From: Polyangia bacterium
GTDB lineage: Bacteria > Myxococcota_A > Polyangia > Polyangiales > Polyangiaceae
Length of the DNA: 6,106 nt
Assembly: GCA_030433055.1 (NCBI GenBank)
Contig: JAUILJ010000526.1
Location: 1 to 6,106 of the forward strand
Direction: 5' to 3'
Below are positions 1 through 5,661 of this stretch, in pieces. A model generated the notes under the pieces. The model saw only the letters and a program-made list of their open reading frames with translations. It made no database searches and was not told the DNA's origin. The position numbers and the translations under genes are program-made. Position 1 is the first letter of the stretch; each line of letters begins with the position of its first letter.

Positions 1-2
1 CA

Positions 3-56
3 GCAACAAGCAAGTACGTCGCGCCGGTGTCCCTCAACGCCACGATTCACTTCTAG
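3..56 (+). CDS. C-terminal tail of an unknown gene, possibly an outer-membrane beta-barrel protein (5' end outside window)
   Basis: The frame starting at base 3 is open from the window edge and ends at a TAG at 54-56. Its 17 residues are ATSKYVAPVSLNATIHF. Fourteen of 17 third codon positions are G or C, as expected for coding sequence in this genome. Counting back from the last residue, F, I, A, L and V occupy every second position with H, T, N and S between them. That alternation with a terminal Phe is the known C-terminal beta-signal of outer-membrane barrels recognised by the BAM machinery. The gene would converge on selO, with 37 bases between the two stop codons. Only the tail is visible, so the family cannot be named and a chance open frame remains possible. 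Confidence 0.4.
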   Translation, partial: ATSKYVAPVSLNATIHF

Positions 57-73
57 CCTCGGAGAGCTGCCAA

Positions 74-86
74 GGCGACGCTCGCC
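74..86. terminator. Weak hairpin between two convergent stop codons
   Basis: GGCGA (74-78) and TCGCC (82-86) form a perfect 5-bp stem with a 3-base loop. It lies in the 37-base gap between the forward partial gene and the end of selO. No T-tract follows on either strand, so this is at best a weak or Rho-assisted terminator. The placement is suggestive; the structure alone is not. Confidence 0.25.
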
Positions 87-93
87 ACTCGGG

Positions 94-1539
94 CTATGGA
101 GCGGAAGCGAGAGGGTCGCAGCGCGTGCCGAGCGCCTCACCCATGCGACGGATGGCGGCAACCTTGGCTTCGAACGGCCCCCAGTCATCGCCCTCGGCGA
201 CATGAGCCCACAGCGACTCGATTTCGTCGATCAGCAGATCGCAGGGCGCTTCACCACGGAAGTAATCATCGAGCAGGCTCTCGGGGACACGACCGAGTGG
301 CTGGTAGTCCCTCCACAGCGACAGCACGGGCTCGATCTCCGGGCGCTGGTAGTCGCGGCTCCGAGGGCCGCTCAGGGCGCGCTGACGGCTCGCCTCACCC
401 CCAAACCAGTCGAAGAAGAAGCCTGCAAATGAGCAGCGGGAGCGCTCGAGGAAGGTGACCAGCGCCTGCGCGAGGGCGCCGTCGGAGTCGGGTTCTCGGG
501 GCGTCAAGCCGAGGCGCCGAAGGAGCGCGGCGGCGTGAGCCAGCTCGAGCTCCGACTCGAAGCCCGCGATGGCTCCCAGGCGGTCCTCGCGGCTCGCCAG
601 GCCTTCCAGGCTACTGGCGAGCCGCTGGAGATTGCGCCACACGGCGCGCGCTTGGTGGCCATATGCGTACAAGCCTGTGTGGTCGAAGTAGGCTGCGGTG
701 AATGTCGGGTCTAGTTCCGGGAGGAACCTGTATGGCCCGTAGTCGAAGCTCTCGCCGGTGACGTTCAGGTTGTCGGAGTTCAAGACACCATGGACGAAGC
801 CCGCGCTGAGCCACGCAGCGGTAGTGCGCGCGGCGCGTCGGGTCACTTCGCGCAGGAAACCAACGCACCTCTCCCCCCGATCCGCCTGCGTGGCGAAGGA
901 GAGCCCGAGCAAGCGCTCGTTGCAGTAGTCGACCAGCCGCTCGACAGAGTCCAGGTGCTGCAAGGCGTAGAGCCGCTGAAACGTGCCGATGCGCACGTGA
1001 GAGTGGCTGAGCCGCACCAAGACACACGAGCGCGTCGGAGAAGGCTCGTCGTGACGCTCGAGTTCTTCGCCGGTCTCCACCAGGCTGAGGCTCTTCGAGG
1101 TGTAAACGCCGAGAGCCTCCAGCATCTCCGTCGCCAGTACCTCACGGAAACCACCTTTGAGGGTCAGGCGACCATCACCGCCTCGGGAGTAAGGCGTGCG
1201 CCCGCTGCCCTTGGTGCCCAGGTCGAGCAGGCGCTGGTTTTTCAGATCCCTGAGCTGCGCGAACAGGAAGCCACGGCCATCGCCGAGCTGGGAGTTGTAC
1301 ACGTCGAACTGATGGCCGTGGTAGCTGAGCGCCAGCGGCACGCGCTGCGCGCCTTGCACCGGCACGAAACGCGCGAGGTGCCCGAGCCACTGCGCCTCGT
1401 CCAGCGCCCCCAAGCCGACACGCTCCGCCCAGCGCTGGTTCCGGAACCGTATTTTCCGCACAGCAAAATTACCGGGCTGCACGACCTGATAGAAGCGCTC
1501 GCCCAGCGCTTCGTGAGCGCGCTCGGGACGCGAGGTCAT
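94..1539 (-). CDS. selO: Protein adenylyltransferase SelO (YdiU/UPF0061 family)
   Basis: This 481-residue protein has the usual length of bacterial SelO (about 480). SelO is a pseudokinase that binds ATP in a flipped orientation and transfers AMP to Ser/Thr/Tyr of target proteins, with links to redox homeostasis. Visible family motifs are GDGRG at 87-91, the long signature KGSGRTPYSRGGDGR at 110-124 followed by the FREVLATEMLEALGV stretch, and HGVLNSDNLNVTGESFDYGP at 250-269. The last supplies D256, N257 and D266, which match the catalytic base and metal ligands of characterised SelO proteins. The ATG start fits the conserved N-terminus and has a GGGGAGG ribosome-binding site (complement of 1549-1555) 9 bases upstream. 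The gene lies 67 bases downstream of sixA on the same strand and probably shares its transcript. The C-terminus keeps one Cys (C474), but the position of the partner Cys known from E. coli appears to be Ala282 (DPTFTAAYFDH). The disulfide-based regulation may therefore be absent. Confidence 0.95.
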   Translation of the reverse strand: MTSRPERAHEALGERFYQVVQPGNFAVRKIRFRNQRWAERVGLGALDEAQWLGHLARFVPVQGAQRVPLALSYHGHQFDVYNSQLGDGRGFLFAQLRDLKNQRLLDLGTKGSGRTPYSRGGDGRLTLKGGFREVLATEMLEALGVYTSKSLSLVETGEELERHDEPSPTRSCVLVRLSHSHVRIGTFQRLYALQHLDSVERLVDYCNERLLGLSFATQADRGERCVGFLREVTRRAARTTAAWLSAGFVHGVLNSDNLNVTGESFDYGPYRFLPELDPTFTAAYFDHTGLYAYGHQARAVWRNLQRLASSLEGLASREDRLGAIAGFESELELAHAAALLRRLGLTPREPDSDGALAQALVTFLERSRCSFAGFFFDWFGGEASRQRALSGPRSRDYQRPEIEPVLSLWRDYQPLGRVPESLLDDYFRGEAPCDLLIDEIESLWAHVAEGDDWGPFEAKVAAIRRMGEALGTRCDPLASAP

Positions 1540-1571
1540 GGACGCAGACCTCCCCGTGGTGTCGCGGCTCC

Positions 1572-1607
1572 ATGCATCCGGGAACGCTGGGCTGAGTCGG
1601 GATGCAT
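1572..1607. repeat. Inverted repeat (8-bp arms) between sixA and selO
   Basis: ATGCATCC (1572-1579) and GGATGCAT (1600-1607) are perfect inverted copies separated by 20 bases. On the minus-strand transcript the hairpin starts at the last base of the sixA stop codon and ends about 16 bases before the selO ribosome-binding site. It has no trailing U-run, so it is more likely an RNA-processing, stability or attenuation element than an intrinsic terminator. The six-base core GGATGC/GCATCC recurs in the stem at 5591-5631. Confidence 0.45.
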
Positions 1608-2077
1608 CACGCCAGCAGCAGAGGCTCGAAGCTCTCGGTCTCCGGGTTCAGCAGCCAGTCTGGGCGCCCGCGCTCGAGCGCGCAGATCTGCCCTGGGCGG
1701 AACGGTGGAAAGCTGGGGCGGCTGGTGAGGAAGGCGCCGAGGCCGCTGATTCCGGGCTCGTGTCCGACAACCAGTACGTTCACCCCGAGCGCTGCCAGCT
1801 CTTGCGCGGGCAGGCGAGGCGGGTGACCCGGAGCCAAGCTGGGCAGCACCTGGACCCAAACCTCGGCGCCCAGCGCGGCCTGAACCAACTCCACGGTTTG
1901 CACCGCTCGGACCAGAGGGCTCGTCACTATCGCGTCGCACTCCACACCGCGCTCGCGCAGCATCTTGCCCATCTGGGTCGCGCGGGCTCGCCCGGCCTCG
2001 CTCAGGTAGCGCTGCTCGTCAGTCAGTGAGTGGTCAGCGTGAACGGCCAACGAGTGGCGCATCAGGAGAACTCGCAC
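1607..2077 (-). CDS. sixA: SixA-type phosphohistidine phosphatase (histidine phosphatase superfamily)
   Basis: The 156-residue protein is the size of SixA, a small phosphatase that removes phosphate from phosphohistidine; in E. coli it acts on HPt domains and the PTS protein NPr. The N-terminal strand MRVLLMRHS carries R7 and the nucleophile H8. SPLVRAVQT at 53-61 gives the conserved second arginine region (R57), and VVGHEPG at 103-109 gives the second catalytic His (H106). The canonical RHG motif reads RHS here. The start is GTG at 2077, chosen because the family begins a few residues before RH; a clear Shine-Dalgarno sequence is not visible upstream. The next in-frame ATG (residue 6) would leave only one residue before the catalytic Arg. 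The gene is divergent from gap and upstream of selO. A cytoplasmic role is expected. The exact substrate cannot be told, and a related small phosphoglycerate-mutase-like phosphatase is the alternative. Confidence 0.87.
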   Translation of the reverse strand: MRVLLMRHSLAVHADHSLTDEQRYLSEAGRARATQMGKMLRERGVECDAIVTSPLVRAVQTVELVQAALGAEVWVQVLPSLAPGHPPRLPAQELAALGVNVLVVGHEPGISGLGAFLTSRPSFPPFRPGQICALERGRPDWLLNPETESFEPLLLA

Positions 2078-2119
2078 GCCGCCAGGGTCGTCCCCAGGTC
2101 ACGCGCCGTCAACGTCGGA

Positions 2120-2134
2120 TGCGTGCGGCACGCA
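2120..2134. repeat. Short hairpin upstream of sixA
   Basis: TGCGTG (2120-2125) and CACGCA (2129-2134) are perfect inverted copies around a three-base CGG loop. The hairpin is about 43 bases upstream of the sixA GTG start. It could form in the sixA leader or be a protein-binding dyad. Short arms like this also arise by chance at this base composition. Confidence 0.25.
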
Positions 2135-2230
2135 GCGTGGCTCAGCCAGCGGCTCGAAACGTCCCGCGCGCTGCGCATCGACGGAGCATCGCCCCGCAGG
2201 GCCGCGCGCGTATTCAGCCACCGAGCGGCA

Positions 2231-2261
2231 GCAAAAGCGCCATGTTTGGCAGCGCTTTCGC
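2231..2261. promoter_or_regulatory. Dyad symmetry just upstream of the gap promoter, possible operator
   Basis: GCAAAAGCGC (2231-2240) and GCGCTTTCGC (2252-2261) are inverted copies matching at 9 of 10 positions around an 11-base spacer. The inner seven pairs, AAAGCGC/GCGCTTT, are perfect. The dyad ends one base before the candidate -35 box and is centred about 52 bases upstream of the predicted transcription start. That position would suit an activator, or a regulator acting on both divergent transcripts. No regulator family can be assigned from the sequence. Confidence 0.4.
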
Positions 2262-2262
2262 G

Positions 2263-2291
2263 TTGACCGGCCCCCCCCTTGCGCCTAAGTT
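2263..2291 (+). promoter_or_regulatory. Candidate sigma70-type promoter for gap-pgk-tpiA
   Basis: TTGACC (2263-2268) matches five of six bases of the -35 consensus. After exactly 17 bases comes TAAGTT (2286-2291), which keeps the three most conserved -10 positions (TAnnnT). Initiation near 2298 would give a leader of about 185 bases before gap. The spacer contains a run of eight C (2271-2278), so its length may vary by slippage. The assignment is by eye only; the -10 is weak by E. coli standards but usual for high-GC bacteria. Confidence 0.45.
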
Positions 2292-2371
2292 CCGCGCCTG
2301 TCAGACGCTCGTTCAGGCTGCCCCCAAGAAGCCATCGGGGCACGCCGAGACGCCGGTGTTCGACATCGCTT

Positions 2372-2392
2372 GCGCCGATCAGGTCTCGGCGC
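2372..2392 (+). promoter_or_regulatory. GC-rich hairpin in the gap leader
   Basis: GCGCCGA (2372-2378) and TCGGCGC (2386-2392) form a perfect 7-bp stem around a 7-base loop, 90 bases upstream of the gap ATG. No U-run follows, so it is not an intrinsic terminator. It may stabilise the mRNA or be part of a larger leader structure. I recognise no known riboswitch motif. Confidence 0.4.
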
Positions 2393-2469
2393 CAGAACCC
2401 GCCACACGCATCGGGTTTCGAAGCGGCGATCACCGCCTCAGAATCTCGCGGAAACGCTCACTCAACTCT

Positions 2470-2474
2470 AGGAG
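2470..2474 (+). promoter_or_regulatory. Ribosome-binding site that fixes the gap start
   Basis: AGGAG lies 8 bases before the ATG at 2483 and selects this start over upstream in-frame codons. An out-of-frame ATG at 2475 lies between the two and is not a candidate start for the enzyme. Confidence 0.8.
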
Positions 2475-2482
2475 ATGGAGTC

Positions 2483-3499
2483 ATGTCGGTAAAGGTTGGC
2501 ATCAACGGCTTCGGCCGCATCGGTCGCTGTGTCTTGCGCTCGCTGTACCAGCGCGGAATCAAGGACGTCGAGGTCGTGGGCATCAACGATCTGACGGATC
2601 CGAAGACGCTGGCTCACCTGCTCAAGTACGACTCCATCCACCGTACGTTCGACGCTGCTCCAGTCGGCGTGGGCGACAAGGGCATCACGGTCGGCGGCAA
2701 GGACATCCAGATCACGGCGATCAAGGACCCGAAGGAGATCCCCTGGAAGAGCCAGGGCGTCGACGTCGTGCTCGAGTGCACCGGCCTGTTCACTGACAAG
2801 ACCAAGGCCATCGGTCACGTGGAGGCCGGCGCCAAGAAAGTGATCATCAGCGCCCCCGCGAAGAACCACGATCTGACCATCGTGATGGGCGTCAACCAGG
2901 AGCAGTACGACGGCAACAAGCACCAGGTGATCAGCAACGGTAGCTGCACCACCAACTGCCTGGCGCCGGTGGCCAAGGTGCTGCTCGACCAGTTCGGCGT
3001 CGTCGCCGGCCTGATGACCACCGTGCACTCGTACACCAACGATCAGGCTCTGCTCGACCTGCCTCACCGCAAGGGCGATCTGCGTCGTGCGCGCGCAGCC
3101 GCGGTCAGCATGATCCCGACCAGCACCGGCGCCGCGAAGGCGGTGGCCGAGGTGATCCCGGCGCTCAAGGGCAAGTTCGACGGCCTCGCAGTGCGCGTGC
3201 CGACCATCGACGTGAGCCTGGTTGATCTGACTCTCACGACGGAGAAGGACGTGTCCGTCGAGAGCATCAACGCCGCGATGAAGGCCGCTGCTGAAGGCCC
3301 CCTCAAGGGGATCCTGCAGTACACCGAAGAGGAGCTCGTCTCGAGCGATTACATCGGCAACACCCACTCGAGCATCTTCGACGCCACGATGACCAAGACC
3401 CAGGGCGCGCGCTTCGCCAAGGTGTTCTCCTGGTACGACAATGAGTGGGGCTTCGCCAACCGCATGATCGACCTGGCCCTGCTCGTGGCCAAAGGCTGA
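2483..3499 (+). CDS. gap: Type I glyceraldehyde-3-phosphate dehydrogenase, NAD-type
   Basis: The 338-residue enzyme interconverts glyceraldehyde 3-phosphate and 1,3-bisphosphoglycerate with NAD and phosphate; it works as a cytoplasmic homotetramer. The N-terminal Rossmann motif VGINGFGRIGR is at 5-15. IND at 34-36 places an Asp after the second strand, which typically binds the adenosine ribose and favours NAD over NADP. The active site SNGSCTTNCLAP at 151-162 gives C155, and the general-base His is H182 in TVHSYT. The WYDNEWG motif is at 317-323. The frame is open further upstream, but the first 68 codons match nothing in the family. The ATG at 2483 gives the canonical N-terminus and has a good ribosome-binding site. 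It is the first gene of the operon, 44 bases before pgk. The S-loop reads LPHRKGDLRRARAA, two residues longer than the common LPHKDLRRARAA form. Confidence 0.98.
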   Translation: MSVKVGINGFGRIGRCVLRSLYQRGIKDVEVVGINDLTDPKTLAHLLKYDSIHRTFDAAPVGVGDKGITVGGKDIQITAIKDPKEIPWKSQGVDVVLECTGLFTDKTKAIGHVEAGAKKVIISAPAKNHDLTIVMGVNQEQYDGNKHQVISNGSCTTNCLAPVAKVLLDQFGVVAGLMTTVHSYTNDQALLDLPHRKGDLRRARAAAVSMIPTSTGAAKAVAEVIPALKGKFDGLAVRVPTIDVSLVDLTLTTEKDVSVESINAAMKAAAEGPLKGILQYTEEELVSSDYIGNTHSSIFDATMTKTQGARFAKVFSWYDNEWGFANRMIDLALLVAKG

Positions 3500-3543
3500 C
3501 ACCAGGCCTACCGAGCAAACGCTCATTACCCCAGGGAAATAGC

Positions 3544-4755
3544 ATGGCGTACTTGGACGGGATCCAGTCGATCGAAGAGCTTTCGCTCGAGAACCAGCGG
3601 GTGTTCATCCGCGTGGACTTCAACGTGCCGCTGGACAAGCAGCAGCAGATCACCGACGACGAGCGCATCGCCGCGGCGATCCCCACCATCCAGTACGCCG
3701 TCGAGACAGGGGCCAAGGTGATCTTGGCCTCCCACCTCGGCCGCCCCAAGGGCAAGGTGGCGCCGGAGTACAGCCTGGAGCCCTGCGGTGCGCGCCTGGC
3801 CGAGCTGATGAAGCTCGAAGTGCACATGCCCGACGACTGCATCGGGGACGCGCCACGCAAGGTGATCCAGGATCTGCGAGCAGGCCAGGTCTGCCTGCTG
3901 GAGAACTTGCGGTTTCACGCGGAAGAAGAAGCCAACGACGAAGGCTTCGTCAAGGAGCTGGGGGACCTGTGCGACGTGTATGTGAGTGACGCGTTCGGCG
4001 CCATGCATCGCGCCCACGCCTCGACCGCCGGGCTGCCGCGCATCAAGGCCCAGCGGGGCATGGGCTTCCTGGTGAAGCGCGAGATCGCGTCGCTGGCGCG
4101 GGTCGTGGACTCGCCGGCGCGCCCCTTCGTGGCCGTGCTCGGCGGCGCGAAGGTCGCCGACAAGATCGAGGTGATCGAGAGCTTGCTGCAGAAGTGCGAC
4201 GCCATCTGCATCGGCGGCGCGATGGCCAACACGTTGCTCGCCGCTCAGGGGCACAAGCTCCAGGCTTCGCGGGTGGAGACGGACTGGCTCGCGCGCGGGC
4301 GCACGCTGCTCGAGCAAGCGCGGGACCGCAAGGTCGACATCTTGCTGCCCAAGGACGTAGTCGTGGCGACGTCTCTCGAGGCCCAGAGCGGAAAGACGGT
4401 AGACGTCTCGAGTATCCCCGCGGATCATATGGCGCTCGACGTTGGCCCGGAGACGCTGGAGCTCTTCGGCGCTCGCCTGGCCAAGGCGCAGACCATCTTC
4501 TGGAATGGCCCCATGGGCCTGTTCGAGAACCCGGCGTTCGCCAGCGGAACTCGAGGCATCGCGCAGCGCGTTGCAGACGCTTCCGCGTTCTCGGTGGTGG
4601 GCGGCGGGGATAGCGCCGCAGCCGTACGTCAGGCGGGCCCAGAGCTGGCCGAGAAGATCGACCACATCTCCACCGGCGGCGGTGCCTCGTTGGAGCTGAT
4701 TGAAGGCAAGAAGCTGCCGGGCATCGAAGCCCTGCGGAGCGGGGGAGCAGAATGA
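3544..4755 (+). CDS. pgk: Phosphoglycerate kinase
   Basis: The 403-residue, two-domain cytoplasmic kinase transfers phosphate from 1,3-bisphosphoglycerate to ADP, the first ATP-yielding step of glycolysis. The N-domain shows RVDFNVP at 23-29 (R23, D25, N27), R41, SHLGRPKG at 63-70, ENLRFH at 120-125 and HRAHAST at 155-161, the basic substrate patch. The C-domain shows the nucleotide-binding VLGGAKVADKI at 198-208, NGPMGLFE at 321-328, GGGDSAAA at 353-360 and STGGGASLELIEGKKLPG at 376-393. The ATG at 3544 follows AGGGA at 3533-3537 by 6 bases. The frame extends back into gap, but that part is unrelated to the family. The stop codon overlaps the tpiA start by four bases (ATGA), so translational coupling is likely. 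All key residues seem present. Confidence 0.98.
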   Translation: MAYLDGIQSIEELSLENQRVFIRVDFNVPLDKQQQITDDERIAAAIPTIQYAVETGAKVILASHLGRPKGKVAPEYSLEPCGARLAELMKLEVHMPDDCIGDAPRKVIQDLRAGQVCLLENLRFHAEEEANDEGFVKELGDLCDVYVSDAFGAMHRAHASTAGLPRIKAQRGMGFLVKREIASLARVVDSPARPFVAVLGGAKVADKIEVIESLLQKCDAICIGGAMANTLLAAQGHKLQASRVETDWLARGRTLLEQARDRKVDILLPKDVVVATSLEAQSGKTVDVSSIPADHMALDVGPETLELFGARLAKAQTIFWNGPMGLFENPAFASGTRGIAQRVADASAFSVVGGGDSAAAVRQAGPELAEKIDHISTGGGASLELIEGKKLPGIEALRSGGAE

Positions 4756-5534
4756 CGAAGCGAGTGCCGCTGATTGCCGGCAACTGGAAGATGTTTCACG
4801 GCGGTCGCACGGGTTGCGACCTGGCCATCGACATCATGCGCGGCCTGCGCTCAGCAGACTTGCCCGCGGGCACCGCAGACGTGGTGATGGCTCCGCCCTT
4901 CACTGCGCTGGCCGCCGTCGCTGCCACGGTGGAGGAGGCACGGGCAGGCCTGAAACTGAGCGTGGAAATTTCCGCACAGAATTTTCACGCAAAGGCCGAA
5001 GGTGCCTTCACCGGCGAGGTGAGCGCCCCCATGCTGCTCGACGCAGGGTGCAAGTGGGTGATCATCGGTCACTCCGAGCGCCGCCAGCTGTTCGGCGAGA
5101 CCGACGCTGGCGTGGCCGAGAAGACCAAAGCCGCCCTCGATGCGGGCCTTCGCCCCATCGTCTGCGTGGGGGAAACTCTCGAAGAGCGCGAGGGCGGCAA
5201 GACCCTCGAGGTCGTGGAGCGCCAGGTCGGTGCCTTCGCGAAGCTGCTCCTGGCTGACGTAGGGGTGGGCGCCATCGCTTACGAACCGGTCTGGGCGATC
5301 GGTACGGGCCGCGTGGCGGGGCCCGAACAAGCCCAGGAAGTCCACGCGGCTATTCGCTCGCAACTTGCCGGAATTTCACAAGAATTAGCCTCCGGCACGC
5401 GGCTACTCTACGGGGGCAGCGTCAAGCCGGACAACGCGGCGGGGCTTTTGGCTTGCGAGGACGTGGATGGCGCTCTAGTTGGAGGCGCCTCGCTCAAGGC
5501 CGAATCGTTCCTGGGTATCCTTCGCGCACTCTGA
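4752..5534 (+). CDS. tpiA: Triosephosphate isomerase
   Basis: The 260-residue TIM barrel interconverts dihydroxyacetone phosphate and glyceraldehyde 3-phosphate and normally acts as a cytoplasmic dimer. Catalytic residues are visible: N11 and K13 in AGNWKMF, the electrophile H107 in IIGHSERRQLFGETD, and the base E178 in AYEPVWAIGTGR. The flexible phosphate-gripping loop is AIGTGRVA at 182-189, with Arg where Lys is common. LYGGSVKPDNAAGL at 219-232 and the DGALVGGASLK segment at 239-249 complete the phosphate site. The start overlaps the pgk stop (ATGA), with a GGGGAG ribosome-binding site at 4742-4747 inside the end of pgk. Length and motifs are normal. Confidence 0.98.
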   Translation: MTKRVPLIAGNWKMFHGGRTGCDLAIDIMRGLRSADLPAGTADVVMAPPFTALAAVAATVEEARAGLKLSVEISAQNFHAKAEGAFTGEVSAPMLLDAGCKWVIIGHSERRQLFGETDAGVAEKTKAALDAGLRPIVCVGETLEEREGGKTLEVVERQVGAFAKLLLADVGVGAIAYEPVWAIGTGRVAGPEQAQEVHAAIRSQLAGISQELASGTRLLYGGSVKPDNAAGLLACEDVDGALVGGASLKAESFLGILRAL

Positions 5535-5590
5535 AAGCGCGCGAGCAAGGCTCACACGAATCAGTCTGGCGCCGCTTCCTGGAAGCTTTC

Positions 5591-5631
5591 GGATGCTCCG
5601 TTGCTTTGAGCCCCGAACCCGCAACGCATCC
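5591..5631 (+). repeat. Bulged stem-loop between tpiA and secG
   Basis: GGATGC (5591-5596), a three-base TCC bulge and GTTGC (5600-5604) pair with GCAAC (5621-5625) and GCATCC (5626-5631). This makes an 11-bp stem around a 16-base loop. It starts 57 bases after the tpiA stop. No U-run follows, so it is more likely an mRNA processing or stability element separating tpiA from secG than a full terminator. Confidence 0.45.
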
Positions 5632-5661
5632 CTCACATCAAAAGCCAAGTAAGAGCCCCGC

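Larger units (their letters stand above)
2078..2482. other. Divergent intergenic region between sixA and gap (405 bases)
   Basis: I see no convincing gene here. Open frames exist on both strands but they are Arg/Ser/Pro/Ala-rich with no recognisable motif, typical of chance frames in high-GC DNA. The region holds a hairpin at 2120-2134, a dyad at 2231-2261, a candidate forward promoter at 2263-2291 with an eight-C run, a leader hairpin at 2372-2392 and the gap ribosome-binding site. I found no convincing sigma70-like promoter for sixA on the minus strand. Confidence 0.7.

Noticed and set aside
790..1728. 312-codon forward frame opposite selO
   Set aside because: It overlaps the catalytic core of SelO on the other strand, shows no recognisable domain, and runs on past the selO start into an Arg/Ser-rich stretch.
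2062..2433. 123-codon minus-strand frame in the sixA-gap intergenic region
   Set aside because: It overlaps the sixA start in another frame and the gap promoter region, has no motif and a high Arg/Ala/Ser content.
2279..2482. In-frame 68-codon N-terminal extension of GAPDH (TTG start)
   Set aside because: The extension is Arg/Ser/Pro-rich and unlike the family, and would begin within the promoter region. The ATG at 2483 has a good ribosome-binding site and yields the canonical N-terminus.
2026..2796. 256-codon forward frame from sixA into gap
   Set aside because: It overlaps the N-terminal half of gap out of frame and is Arg/Pro/Ser-rich throughout.
2468..3526. 352-codon open frame antisense to gap
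   Set aside because: It covers a certain GAPDH gene on the other strand. Its composition (His/Ala/Val/Leu/Asp-rich, no motifs) is what the reverse of G/C-biased codons produces.
3445..3543. N-terminal extension of PGK into the end of gap
   Set aside because: The extra codons read the gap 3' end out of frame, and AGGGA six bases before the ATG at 3544 fixes the start.
3526..4665. 379-codon open frame antisense to pgk
   Set aside because: It is a mirror of the pgk codon bias, rich in Arg, His and Leu, without any family motif or credible start signal.
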